Source: Monosporascus cannonballus
Taxonomy: Eukaryota; Ascomycota; Sordariomycetes; Xylariales
Assembly (NCBI GenBank): GCA_004154925.1
Contig: QJNS01000013.1
Coordinates: forward strand, 62,001 to 126,000
Direction: 5' to 3'
DNA length: 64,000 bases
Each line of letters opens with the position of its first letter. The stretch's first letter is position 1. The notes below the pieces were generated by a model. It saw only the letters and a program-made list of their open reading frames with translations, was not told the origin of the DNA and searched no databases. The translations under genes were made by a program, and so were the position numbers. Positions 23,830-36,569 of the stretch are shown here, in pieces.

Positions 23830-25623
23830 TTATCGTGACTTTGATACACGCTTCAGGCCTTCTTGGGACTGGGCAATGGCGGGTTCGAACCCGATCTTCT
23901 TGCTGAGCTCGAGGCTCTCCTTAAACCTGCGCTTAGCCTCTCCAAAATCCCCCGCCATCGCAGCAATGTCTCCGAGATTGGATAACGCTACCGCGCAGGC
24001 TTCATCGCACTCCTCAGTCCTGTCCTCACCCTCGACCTTCCGAGCGGTCGCCTCTGCCTGGAGAGCCCATTGACGGGCACTGGCGAGCAAAGTAGCCCGG
24101 GTCGGGGCATGACCTGTCGATCCGCCACTTCCTGGAATTTGGCTATCTGTGGCACTGGTAATCACAGGCTGTTGCGCCAAAGATGTCGCCAGGTTGTTCA
24201 CTTGGATGATTAGTTACTAGCTCGAGAAACCGAGGGGATCATTGACATGCGCATGAAGACCGGGCCAACTGGCCCCCTCCCACCCATACGACTTTCGAAC
24301 CGAAAACGAACTTACTCAAGACAGCCGTATGACAGCTTTTCGGTGGCGACATGGTGATTGCTTGCAGAAATAGTGGTGCCGCCAGGTAATGTTGTGACTT
24401 TGCCTCGTAATGGTTTCCAAGAGCTAGGGTTTGGCATCAGTTTTCCATTTCGCATAGCTGGGAACGACTTCGTCGCGCCACGTCTGGCATGCCACATACC
24501 TTCTAAAGCTCCTCCGATTTGCTCTGGGCTCATCCAATCGCCTTCATCTTCCTTTACACCCTCGACTTGCCGTCTCTGTAACTCTTTTAGGACCGTCTCA
24601 ACTGCCCACACCAAACGTTCTCCGGCCGCGTCGCTCTGGAGCACATGCTCATCTGCATATAGCTCTCCGAGCTTCACGCTGATCCCTACCGACTTCCCGA
24701 GAACCCTTGTCCGTTTAGCCCATAGGTTTTCCGGTTTTTGTCCCGGATCCGACTCCGGATCGCTTCCGGCTTCCCTAGCAGCCTCCGTAGATAATTTCGG
24801 CGCCGATGATGATTTTCCCTTTTCGGTCAAAAATCCGGATTCATCGATCAACCCATCTTGCGCGCCTTTTTCCATCACTTCGACCCATTTTTTGCAATCC
24901 CGTAGAAGAGTCTCCAGAACGTCGATGGAATTTTGGTAGTTGCCAATTTTCTCCAGCCACGCCGCTAGCTGGATCTTAATGCCCAATACTTCGTCCGAAA
25001 ATGGGTCGAGGCCAGCTGCCGAGCATTGCTCCAGAGCAAGCTTATAGTATTTGAGAGCTAATGGGGGGTCGGGCGAGTAGTTGCTGTAGTAAAGAGCTCG
25101 GCGGAGAGACTTGGCGATCTCAGGTGGGAACCGAGTGAATTGCTCGGATTGGAAATAATTAAAATAGGCATATACTACATAGACAACCACGCCCGCAGCG
25201 CAGGCGAGGCTTCAGGGTAAAGTGCCACGTCAGCTCTCTATCATCCAGTCATGCAAGCAGATAAATACTCTAGAGGGGCAATACCGACAGAAAAATTGCG
25301 AGGACAAGCTCTTCAGGGCTCTGTCTGAACAAGCTCTGTAGGCTCTGCCCCCGGAAGGCACTGAGCATCGGGCGAAAGCTGAGGCTCTGTCGCAGGGCCC
25401 GCAGGATTAACCGGAATGGCAGCGTCGGCGGCTTCTGCTGAGGAGGTTTCTGATTAGCGGACGATGACTGATGCCGCCTTGGTTGCGCTTCCGCATGTGG
25501 GCATCTGGTTCGTCTCAATGCCCTTGAGGAGTATCGTGATATCTGGTGCGGCGACTGAATTCGGAACAGAGACGGCAAAGCGCGATTGAGGGAACGGAGC
25601 TCAACGAGGCGCAGGGCCGCCAT
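23830..25623 (-). CDS. Mitochondrial TPR protein of the Mgr3 type
   Basis: Four exons (25623-25289, 25209-24500, 24423-24316, 24200-23830) give 507 residues. Residues 1-60 are Arg-rich with few acids, a likely mitochondrial presequence; one membrane segment lies near 106-126 (FLLACAAGVVVYVVYAYF). Then follows a helical TPR-like region: SLRRALYYSNYSPDPPLALKYY, the DPFSDEVLGIKIQ block, and ALGNHYEAKSQHYLA after intron 2. The C-terminal repeat is ALSNLGDIAAMAGDFGEA. Yeast Mgr3 works with Mgr1 as a substrate adaptor of the i-AAA protease Yme1. Introns 2 and 3 are GTATGT..CTAG and GTAAGT..CAAG, both phase 1. The first junction is odd: the only in-frame choice is GTCGGT..GAAG (25288-25210), whereas the better-looking GTATTG donor three bases on breaks the frame. 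Confidence 0.88.
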
Positions 25624-26160
25624 CTTGAACCGTATGCTTTGCGCCGAATCTCACTCAGAACCGAGAACGTGTCAGGTGGATGTCAGAAGTTCGGGTAAAT
25701 GGCTGAAGCATCAAGTGCTTTCCGCACAACGTTCTGATATCTTTTGTGATATGCACCTAAAAAATGATGACAATGTCGTTATCGAGCTACCCTGAACCTG
25801 CAAGATTGTGTACAGGCTGGGTACCGGTAGACTAAAGCTCCATTAGCTCTAGTGCTACTGCAGTAGGTTCTCTTTTCTTGGATTTTCATACTGTGCACCC
25901 CTCCCCGCATTCCACATGATTGCTATCATGAAGACAGTGTCATGCCGAGTCGCACTAGGGAAAGTATTATTCAACGCTCCGTATTATCTTATGAACAACT
26001 TGTATTAGAGGTATCGGCCTTCTTTGATAGAAAAGACCCGTTCAATACTCGAGTAGCCCCAAGCCTCCCCGACACGAAATCTTCACAGTGTCTGCAAGCC
26101 AAGTCTCAAGCTTAGTACCCATTACCTCAGTTCTCGAGATAGTTACGTTGTCCGAATATC
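25624..26160. promoter_or_regulatory. Divergent promoter region
   Basis: The 537-base gap separates the divergent starts of the Mgr3-like gene (minus) and the MAPR-like gene (plus), so it probably carries both promoters. I see no clear TATA box or named operator. Confidence 0.55.
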
Positions 26161-27056
26161 ATGGCTGGCAAATTCGAACCCAAGATTCCCGTTCAACTGG
26201 ATCCTCCTAAAGATGACCCCATATCTCTGGAGGATTTGGCTAAAGCCAATGGTAGGTTTGGGATATTTCGTTCGTCATATGGCTACTGTTGATATATGGC
26301 CGCTGTCTGGTTCATGGTCTCAGCCATTCCTTCATGGGATTTCAGCTTTAGACTCTTCGCATGGTAGTTTGTTCGGATACATTGTGCCGATATGAGCTTC
26401 TGAGAGTACCACTAACAGATTCGGACAGGTACTGAAGGGCAGAAAGCCTATGTAGCAATCAAGGTACGGTGGTCTGCTTGCGCTGGAGTCTTGTCGAAGA
26501 ACCAGTCAACTTGGAGAGCCCGCATTCCTCAAGGAAATGCATTGATCAAATTCGGATTCATGTGACACGCACCGATAGGTGGGATGCTTATATCGGATGT
26601 TAGGGTAAAGTGTACGACGTGACTGGGAATAAGGCGTACCAAGCTGGCGGGTCATATCACGGTCAGTGTCGATGTTTCTTGGTTTCATAGCCAAAAGGTT
26701 CCATATCTCTGCTTCGCGCTCTTTGCGTCAACGTATCTCATCATACATAAGGATCTCTGATGTTTTTTTGTTGAGTCTCGATACTTATCATTGGGGAAAG
26801 GAGCCCCGTCGTTCAGCATTCATAGCTGGCGTCTCCACCAGTCACTGAGAATAGATGTTTGCTAACTTACCCAGTTTTCGCCGGGAAAGATGCTTCTCGT
26901 GCGCTGGCGAAGACGTCAACAAATCCCGATGACGTGAAGCCAGAATGGCAGGACCTCGATGATAAGGAGAAGTCGACGCTGAACGACTGGGTCACGTTCT
27001 TCTCCAAGCGTTATAACGTTGTGGGCGTCGTTCAGGGCGCAACGAATCTCGAATAG
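26161..27056 (+). CDS. MAPR/Dap1-like cytochrome b5-fold haem protein
   Basis: Four exons (26161-26251, 26429-26463, 26604-26661, 26875-27056) encode 121 residues. Introns are GTAGGT..ACAG (phase 1), GTACGG..TTAG (phase 0) and GTCAGT..CCAG (phase 1). The joined product has a cytochrome b5-like fold of the membrane-associated progesterone receptor type: YVAIKGKVYDVT, then GGSYHVFAGKDASRALA, then a final helix with WVTFFSKRYNVVG. Tyr60 in GGSY is at the place of the axial haem Tyr of PGRMC1/Dap1, and the HPGG motif of true cytochrome b5 is absent, as expected. Yeast Dap1 binds haem and supports the sterol demethylase Erg11. This protein has no N-terminal membrane anchor, so it is probably soluble or peripheral. 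The 35-base second exon is very small, but the reading frame and family blocks require it. Confidence 0.92.
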
Positions 27057-28754
27057 GCGGAGCGTCCACGTATGAGTGGTTCAAATCTGTCGGGGATGCA
27101 CCTCAGGGGGTGTTGGTATGGTGCTGCAGCGAGTACTCCTCTCGAGGTACATATGCATTATCGGCGTGGTTCCGGGTAGTATTGGTATTTCTAGATTAAC
27201 CTAATCCCGAACATTTGTCATGGATAAAGCTACTCTTAGCTTTGATGATGAGACGCCCAGGTATCTTGTAGGGTAGATGCTATGCTTAAGGCGATACAGA
27301 CGAGTGTCACTGACGGCCTTTTGTATTGAAGCCCTTGGATACACGAGCCCGTTAGGAGCGGGATCACGCAAACGCTACAAGCCATCCTGTAGAGCCATCA
27401 TGCTTTACCATGACATATGGTACGATTTAGCCACCCTCAGGGCCCATTATATTTTCGTAAGCGACCCTTGCAGATTTCTCCCCAACCTCCCATGCCGATT
27501 GGATTAGAAGTACTTCCAAGCTAGTTCCTCCCGAACCTCAGTCTACCACCTGCACATTTGCTAACTCCTTAGAAACGGCGTGGTTACGTACATACTCGGG
27601 TAGTTTTCGGAAAGAGATCCGCAAACCCAACCAGTAACCGCACGTGAAGGAATAGGCTCACGGTAACTTATGTGACGATAGGATATGACTTCTGCTTGTC
27701 GAAGTCTGTCTGGGTTCCCGAGGCTCATCCTGCCCGACATCCAAGGATCCAGATCTCCAATTCTAGTTTCACGCCCAATTATGCTGATCCTGCCCCCTGA
27801 GCGCACGCGTTGACACAGCGCTAGTGTATCGAATATCGACAGCGCGCCAAAGGACTTAGCCCTACTTACCATGATTTCGTGTTACTACTTGATGGCTCCA
27901 GCCCGGTCATCTTGTCAGATGCCCGAGCAGTGTATCGGCGAGACGACCTCTGGCCTCCACGTGGGCCTGCCACACCGCCGCTTGTGCTCTCCCTAGCCCC
28001 AAAAAACCTTAATAAAATAACCCGCACACTCGATACCAGCTTCATGGTCCCAGCACCCCTGGCGATACGTGGTTGGGCAGAGGCACACTCTTCTACATTC
28101 TCCGGATATGCCGTGCCCTCATCATCAACGTTGTGTGAAGAGCGTAAAGAGACTCCTATACGAAGCCAAGTGGACTCTATGCTAGATTTGGTCACCAAGG
28201 TTGACGCAATAAAGCCTCACCCCCCGAGCGTCCCATGCTGCAGAGGGAGTTCGACACATAAAACCGACCAACGGGTCCTACAATAAACTGTCTATATACC
28301 GGGAATACATATGCATACGTTAGTACACAGCCTGCCATAGACTGGACCACTTTTCTCTACATCGATTCTCGATCCACATGGCTTGTGCCTCCGGTTTGAA
28401 ACACTCTAGCCAGATTCCCATGAGCTGTAACCGAAAGAAACAAACACACACACCCTCCCCAACACCACAACTCAACAACGTGCTTCAGAGGCACATCGAA
28501 CTTTGTGGGGAACTCGCCTTTCTACAGTGCGCCGGCTATCGAAAAAGTCCACATATGTTGTCCGCTTTTCATCTCTGGTAAGTCTGCGATGCGATGTGAT
28601 GCGATGCCCCTGAAAAAGGGGGCGCCGGCAACCCAGCGTCGGGGCGGAAAGTTATTCCGTTCTCTCGTCGCCCCGGTCCCTTTCCCTGGACAGGGATGGC
28701 ATGGGCCCCGTTTCTATAAGTCACGGAAACAGAAAACGCCCCGTCCGTCCCGTC
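27057..28754. other. Intergenic, no supported gene
   Basis: The stretch starts with the 3' region of the MAPR-like gene. Two open frames of 135 and 110 codons overlap on opposite strands at 27866-28286 and show no domain. A short run of GCGATG-type repeats lies at about 28587-28607. Confidence 0.5.
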
Positions 28755-29021
28755 TCAGCGCCCTCCCCTGTGGCCGTCGGCGCCGGGTTGGTGGCACATC
28801 TGGCCTGCGCTACGTGAGACCTGCCAGATCCTCCCGTTGTGGAGGCGGAACCCGCTCGCGACGCAGCCGTCGCAGAGCATACCCTCCTGGTACCAGGAGT
28901 CCCGCAGCACCTTGACGCCCAGGCACTGGTGGTTGGGGTCGTTGCGCGCGAAGTGGCAGTATGACTTCAGGCGCAGGACGGAGTGGTTGCATACGAAGAG
29001 GAATTCTTCCCAGTCGCACAT
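28755..29021 (-). CDS. Small Cys/His-rich protein, function unknown
   Basis: A single open frame encodes 88 residues. It begins MCDWEEFLFVCNHSVLRLKS and continues with YCHFARNDPNHQC and WYQEGMLCDGC. The ordered Cys and His residues (Cys2, Cys11, His13, Cys22, His23, His31, Cys33, then CDGC at about 50-53) look like a small metal-binding or disulphide module. The arrangement resembles short conserved proteins of filamentous fungi that lack an assigned role. There is no signal peptide, so a secreted effector is unlikely. The last 20 residues are Gly/His/Arg-rich, and a donor-like GTCTCA could mean an additional exon. I cannot assign a function. Confidence 0.6.
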   Translation of the reverse strand: MCDWEEFLFVCNHSVLRLKSYCHFARNDPNHQCLGVKVLRDSWYQEGMLCDGCVASGFRLHNGRIWQVSRSAGQMCHQPGADGHRGGR

Positions 29022-31230
29022 GGCTGCTGCTGCTGCTATTTCCTTTCCGCCGTCCGGGGGCGTGTTTTAAGCGTGGCGTGACAGTGGACGGGGTGAGACG
29101 TCTTTGTTCCGCCAGGAACACACGTATTATACCGGTACTCTAGTTGTGCTTAGGAGTTTGACTACTGGCGCACGGGTGAGTATGGCAAGCGGTGTGCCGG
29201 ACCTGGTGGGTAATACCTGAGAGAGATACTGGGCTCTTGAGCTTTTCTTTCCGAGACTGCGTGGGCTTGAGGCAGAATGATGAGTGAGGCAATGAGATCA
29301 TAGACCTGATCTCCTGGACGACACCGGCTCTTTATACACCCCCAATCTCCGCGGGCATGCTGCCGCAGTTCAGCCCCCTCCTCAGGATGCGCCTTGACTT
29401 CAGCACGAATCACCCCGTTCCAGGGGCAGGGGGCTGTGTGGGTCAGGCCGAGGCGTGTCTGCTGGGTCACAGGTTTGCTTACACGCCTTTAACGAAACTT
29501 GAACGCGTAGATTTCCATCGCCCTAGTAGGTTACCTGCTTGCGCAGGAGGGGATATGCATCTCACCCTTTGTAACGGACCACATAAATCTGGGATCGATG
29601 GCGGTTATCATCTAGCCGGCATGACGTGTCAGCTTTTCCCTCCACACTTTCCATCGAGACCAGGGCCGACTCCTATGAGCCACCGTGCAAGAACTCTTGG
29701 CGATGGGGACCTGGATGGAAACGGAGATCACCACAGCTCTCAAACCCAATAGAGGCTCATATATACGTACACGACGGCTGACATGGGGGCTGAACTTATC
29801 CATGCCTCGAGCACAGCTTGAGCACACAAGATTCCTAAGTAACTAGGCGCAGTCGTAGGGTCCGTCCTTGTTCTAGCTGAACGAGATCAGCAAGTATCGA
29901 GATGCACCGGGCTTACATGCTGCTCTGTCCGTACCCGGCCGAAACGAATTGACATCTCATAAAAATTACGCAGCGGCTAGACACCTCCATCAACCCGGGG
30001 AGATATTCCAGAAGCCCGGTCATCGAATCATTTCCGATAGAGAAACCAATGCTACTACCCGAGTGAACTTTTTGACACTGGTAAAGTCATGTTCATGCGG
30101 AGCGGGCCGAGAGTAAGTCTAGACTCATGTCAACCATAGCAAACAATGCCTTCAAAATCCAGATAACGATATCTTAGAGCAGGCATCAACAGGGAGGCAT
30201 GCAGTCAGAGCGCCGTCAGGGTTGACAAGCACATCTCCTGCGTCCTTATTACGTCGCCGTAATGTCAAGTACTACGGAAATCGGTTGCAATGCACAACGA
30301 ATCGCCTGAAACCTTTTTCTGTTAGACCGTTTGAGAACACGTGCATACGCCCTACTGCGGCCATCCTAGCTCAGTCCCTTGTTTGACTGCCTCTCTGGAA
30401 GAAAACATATAGTCACATTTGGCCGCACGAATACCTGCGTTGCGGAAGTCAAGCCGGGCGATGCGCAACTTCACTAACGTGGGGGCTGGTCACAACATAG
30501 ACTAGACGATTGGGCGAAGGCTGCAACGGAAAAAATAGCTGGTAGCATGCATCCGTGGCCTCCACCCCCGAATAGAGTCTGCACCTGCGACTGTAACGAC
30601 AGCGCAGGGAGCATAATAATCACTGCGTAACCCGACATACTATCCCCAGGCAGAGTTGCTCATGACGACGTACCATATATATGTACATGGCGACTTATAA
30701 AGGGGGTCATATGTGAGAGATTCTGGGAAGACCTCGGAACTGGGACTAACCCAGAATCACGGGTCAAAGATATCATGTGTTAACATAATGGGACTGTTTT
30801 CCCACTGTAATAGTCATCTGGAGGAAGCTATACAGTCTTGGTAGGTCCATCGGCCAATGTGGAAAAAGGGACTCAGTAGGTCAATGGAGTTTCGAGGAGT
30901 ATCATTGTTCGGTTGGCCCAAAGTTTGTCATTCAGATAGATATAAAACGGGCCACTCTGGATAAGACATACGGTAGCAACTTACCAACTCTTTCTTTGAA
31001 ATGGAGGGTCGACCTCCGCCATAGGAGAAGACTCGGTGCGACGCAATAGATAGTATATAAGCGCAAGAGTCCCATCTTTCAGAATCTTTTACAAAATGTA
31101 TACCGCATAGTCCTGATAGGGTATGCGGTGACTCAACTTCGTAGCAATGAGACCTGAAGCTCAACGTGAGCATCTATGCGCCTCGTAAGCTTCACACCTA
31201 ACGATGGCACTATGAGGATATTTTTCAATA
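29022..31230. other. Intergenic, no supported gene, up to the isochore border
   Basis: Ordinary GC, short overlapping open frames only. I see no gene, RNA gene or repeat. It ends at an abrupt switch to AT-rich DNA near 31.23 kb. Confidence 0.5.
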
Positions 31231-31247
31231 CATGTTTCTAGGGTTTG

Positions 31248-31375
31248 CAATAGGTACCCAATGGGTACCCATTGACTACCCACGACCGTGGGTGGATAAC
31301 CGTAGGTAATATTAGTATTTTTTTTAAAAAAAAATATCCACGATTACTTACTTACGAGCTAATTACCTACGACTA
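31248..31375. repeat. Palindromic border sequence of the isochore
   Basis: Immediately inside the border are overlapping imperfect palindromes: GGTACCC units at 31254-31270 read the same on both strands, and CCCACGACCGTGGG lies at 31280-31293. CCGTAGGTAAT at 31301-31311 recurs inverted as ATTACCTACG at 31361-31370, across an A/T-only core. This could be a short inverted-repeat element or the eroded end of a larger repeat. Confidence 0.5.
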
Positions 31376-33933
31376 CTTATTAGATAAAAATTATGATAAT
31401 ATTAAAATATAACGATTTAAAATTTTTATTAATATTAAATAGATTTTTATTATTGAATTTATATGAATTTATATATTAAATATTTTTTTATAAATTAAAT
31501 TAAATAAATTATATATTATTTTCTTTAAAAAAAAGTTAATTTATTATATTATATAAATTAAATAATTTAATATTTTAAAACATTAAATTGAAATATATCA
31601 AAAATCATTAAAATAAATTTCAAAATACATATTAATATTATTATTAATGTTACTATTATATTAAAATCTCTAATAAAAATATTGTTTTCGAATTATGACA
31701 TTGTTATATTATTTTAAAATTAAATTTAACAAGAAAATAAAATATTTAAAATTTATAAAATTTACGAATATTATAATTAACTTTTTCAAATATTTTAATA
31801 ATTATATATTAAAAACACGATAAGATTTTTAACATATAAATAAAATTACGCATTTTATATTTTAAATTAAGGCCCAAAATATAGTATTATTAAAATTAAT
31901 GTATTAATAAAATTAAGAATTAATTAAATTATAAAGATTTAAAAACTAAAAATATAATTTAACTTTATTTATAATTTAAAAATATTTTTAAAATTATATT
32001 ATTAAAAAATAAAATTTAATAAACATAAAGAATTCTTTATTATTCGTAATTTAAAAATAAATATTAATAAAATTAAAAAATAATAAATAATAAAAATACA
32101 AATATTTAATTAAATATTACAATTTAAAATTTTATTATATAAATAATAAAAGTTTTATTTAATTTTAAAACATTAAGTATATAAAGATTTTTAATAAATT
32201 TAATTAAATTAATATATATTATAATAAATAATATATATTAATTAGCTTATTATTTATTATTCTTTAATAAAAGTAATATTTATTTAATGCATTTTATAAT
32301 TATGTTGATAATTATATAAATAAAATATTTCGTATATAAAAATGTCAAATTAAAATATAAATTAAGTTAATATTTATATTTAAGTACTTTTAAAAATTTA
32401 AATAATTAAATACATATAATATCAAATTAATAATAATAAATTATTTCTTTAATAATTAATAATGTAATAATTAAATCATTTTAAATACATATTTATAATT
32501 TAAAATATTCTTGATTATAATATATATTATACTATTAATTATCAATATTAACTTAATTTTTATTTTTAAGTATTAAAGATAATAACAAATGATAATATTT
32601 TATTCGAAAATATATTTATATTTGTTATAAACGAATATTTATAAAATAATTAATTAAAATTATTTACAATTATTTATATTATATTAAAACGTAATATAAT
32701 ATTAATATTATATTAAATAACAAATTATTTAAAAGTTTTGTGTTATATAAATTTAAACATATTTATTACGAAAATTAATATATTATTAAAATTCAAATTT
32801 ATAATAAATTATTAATAATATTTATAATATTTTCTTTAATTTTATTTAAAATGATAAAATCTAATTCGGAATATGTTTTATTTTAAGTGATTTTATAATG
32901 ATAAATTTTCATTCGCAATACTTATTGGATATGTTTTACGTTGTTTTATAAGAAGTTTTACAAAAAAAACTTTTATTACGATTTTATATTTTTATGTTAT
33001 ATTTATTATTTAAAATAGTATTATCGAATTTAGAATGTTTATAAAAAGGTTTATTATTATTTTTAAGAAACAAATATTGAATTAAATATAATAAACTTTT
33101 GATTAATATATTAAATCAATACGTATTATATCGAAAATACGATATAAAGATTTTTTTATATATTATTATATTTATTTTAAAGTATTTATAAATATTAAAA
33201 TTATTATTATATAGTTAATATAATCAAAAAATTTTAAAATATATATATAATGTTTATTTATTTATTAAAAGTATATAAAAAAACTTTAATATTTAATAAT
33301 TAAATTAAGAAAACAAAATATGTATAATTAATTAATATAAAAATATTTCGATTACATTTCGAATAAATCTTTATAAATAAAAAAAATAAGTTATATATAT
33401 TATGCGATATTTTAAACAAAATTTAAACTTATTTGCTTATAAATTTGTTTAATTAAACGGAAATCCTTTAAATAAATAATATATATTTTATATAAATGGT
33501 TATAAATTTATAATTCAAAAAAATATTATTAATTTATTTTTCTCTATTTTTTATAATATTTTCAATATAAATTATTAAATTGTAAGATTATGGTCCAGTT
33601 AAATATTAAATAAAAATTCTTAAATTGTAAACTAAAAAGTTATTATAAAATCAACGAAATATATAATTTTTTAAAATCGTCTAATTTTAGGTAAAGATAT
33701 AACGTTTTAAAATTAAAATTATATTAATTAATATATTAATGTGAAAATCAGCAATTTAATAAGTAATTTAATATAATAATGCGAATTTAAATTTTAAATG
33801 TTTTATATTTAGTAATTATAAGCAGTTTATTTCGAGATTTATTTTTGTTTAATAAAGCAGTCGGCGGTTATTATTAAAATAATTTAATTATTTTTATTAT
33901 TCGAATTTTCGAAATAAGAATATCGTTTTTTAA

Positions 33934-34001
<68 letters not shown>

Positions 34002-34991
34002 GATATTTATAAAATAATTAAACTGTATATTATTATTATTAATTAGAATTTTCTATATTATTACTTAATATGTAACGTAATAAAAATGTGGCGTTTTTGA
34101 TTTAAAAAGGTATTTTAAATATATAAAACGCGAAAAAGTTAAAAAAGAAAATAATAATAATTTTTTAATTTTTTTTTAGAAAAATGTGAAATAAAATAAG
34201 TACTGAATAAATAATTCGAATAGTAAATAATCCAGTTATAATATTTTACGTATATATTTTATTTAAATTTTATTTTTACATTTTTGTCCATATTGAAATT
34301 TTATTTTTTAACGTATTAATTATCTATTTTTATCATTTTGACTTTCTTATCTTAAACGAATTAATTTTTTATCTTTAAAATATTAATTCGGGACGGTTAT
34401 ATTTAATACTATATTTTTTAATATATTCAAAATATTATTTCAAATTAAGTTTATAAAATATTACTATTTTTATTAAATTTTCTTAATTAAAATATAATTT
34501 AGAAAAAAAACTATAAATTAGACTTTATCCGATAAAATGTTAAAATAAACAAAATATTAATTACAGAAATTAAATCATATCTTATATAATTAAAATAAAA
34601 ACAAAAGCGAAAATAAAAGCTTACTTAAATTTGAGAATAATCTAATATTAAAATGGAAACCGAATTTAAAAATAATTATATATTCGACGAAACGAATTAG
34701 AAAAAAAAGATAACAGGAAATTAAAAAACGAATTTAATTATAGAAAGAAAAAAGGTTTTAATAAATTAAATAATAACAAATTATATAACAAATACGTTAA
34801 AACAGAAATTAAATCTCTAGCTTAATTAGGTTTTGGTTTACAATCTTAAAATAATATACAAAAAATATTTAAATTATTTTTATAATACGGTATTTTCATA
34901 TATTATATTTATAAAATAGAAGATACCGATATTCTTAAAATATAATTTATGCAGCGACTGTAATTTTAAAAAAATATTTTCGATAATGATA
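31376..34991. other. AT-rich filler without recognisable features
   Basis: This is 3.6 kb of almost pure A/T with stops in all frames. The only feature I can name is the TAA microsatellite at 33936-34001. It may be ancient repeat DNA eroded beyond recognition. Confidence 0.7.
33936..34001 (+). repeat. (TAA)n microsatellite
   Basis: About 22 uninterrupted TAA/AAT units in a row. Confidence 0.95.
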
Positions 34992-35383
34992 TGTTACGAC
35001 CTAACAGGCTCCGGTCTTAGGAAACGGTCAACGAGGATAATACGGACCACCTCCTAGATCACGTAACGAATGTTCAGCAAAGATTTGCTGAATACAAATA
35101 ATCAACATTAAGTAATTGTTTAATAAAATGTTATAAAATATAATTAAATAAAAATAAACAGTAATACTAAAACCTATATATATATATATATATACTTATT
35201 ACTTTTATAATTTAAATAATATTAATATATAATAATAATTTATTATTTAAAATATTTTTAGTATTACGAAATATAATACGTTTTTATATTTATTATTTAA
35301 TTTTCTACGATATTTCTATTTGTATAAATTTATATAATTAAGGTTTAATAATTAATTAAATTATTTAGCTATTATACGTTATA
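34992..35383 (+). repeat. Element 1 left LTR
   Basis: It begins TGTTACGACCTAACAGG and ends near TATACGTTATA. The first 115 bases align closely with the right LTR at 49404, with differences mostly C/T and G/A. It is about 55 bases longer than the right LTR because of an extra TA-repeat and AT segment. The 3' border is approximate. Confidence 0.85.
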
Positions 35384-36569
35384 AGCTTTTATTTAATAAT
35401 ATCGTTAAACTTTAAGCAATATCGCCGACGTTATATTTACTAGCAAACAGCCCGAACAGCCCATTTATCAGGTTTCTGATAACTCGGATATTAGAATGTA
35501 ATCCGAAAAGGAAAAAGAAAATCCTCGTCTTTTTCGCGAAAGTTTTTTTCGACGTCTGGATATTATAAACGAATGCATTATTTAACTTAAGAAAAATAAT
35601 AATAACCTTATAATATCCCTTTAAGCCGTCTATAAAAAGCTTAAAAAAAGAAAAAGCCCTTAAAACTAGAAAACCTTTTCGAACAAGCTAAATTATTTAA
35701 TTAAATATTATTAAGGAATTAAACAAGGTCCTTAAATTTCCTAAACTAGAACTTTTCGACAGAATTTGAACTAAATTATAATTATTCTTAATTTAATATC
35801 GAATATATTTCGGATATTTTTTATTTAATTAATTACGTTTACGAAATAAATAAAATTTGTAATCGGATAATTTATCGAAAATACGGTTATTTAATTCGAA
35901 TCCGTTATAAGAAAATATATTATTTTATTAATTAACAATTTAAATTCGAAAATGATATAAATTTATATTAATTATAAATAATTTAAATAAGTATTAATAA
36001 ACGTTTTCGGAATACTAAACGAAAAAATAAAAGCCGAAGTACAGATTTAATAATTACGACAAAAAAAATTAATATCTAGTTGCGGCAATATATTAGTTTA
36101 ATTAGCCGTTAAATTAAATTAAGAACCAAAAATATTAATAATTAAATTTTTTAATAACTTAAAAAAGTATAAAAAAAGTCTGTAAATTCGATCGGTCTAA
36201 TTATTTATTAAATTATATCGTTATAATAATTAAGATTAATAATCGATAATACGCCTAACGTACTAAAAGTACTAAAAAGAAAAATAATAACAAAACCCGA
36301 CATACGACCAATACTAACGCTTTTCAACGTAATAATATTCTTTATAGCACGGAACCAGAGCCTATGAAACTAAGGGCCACTCATAGAAAAAATTAAAACT
36401 AAATTAAATATTTTAATTATAATAAAATGGGATAAAAGGCAGCATAATATAAGGCATTTAAAAAATCCCGTTAAGATAACTAAAAACATATACTCGAAAA
36501 ATAATCTAAAGAAAACTAGAAAAACGAAAGCAAACCTATTAATATAATATAATTTAAATATATACCAGG
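35384..36569 (+). pseudogene. Element 1 gag region, part 1
   Basis: Degenerate coding sequence in the gag position between the left LTR and the insertion of element 2. A Lys-rich stretch and, near 36410-36460, a possible zinc-knuckle remnant with Tyr in place of Cys fit the end of a Gag protein. Stops in all frames prevent a gene model. Confidence 0.5.

Noticed and set aside
23883..23895. GGTTCGAACCC, also T-loop-like
   Set aside because: It lies inside the last exon of the Mgr3-like gene, which reads through it in frame.
23522..24073. 183-codon open frame on the plus strand
   Set aside because: It is largely the antisense shadow of the Mgr3-like gene and has no domain of its own.
27866..28286. 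Overlapping open frames of 135 (+) and 110 (-) codons
   Set aside because: Neither has a recognisable domain, and they overlap on opposite strands; probably chance.
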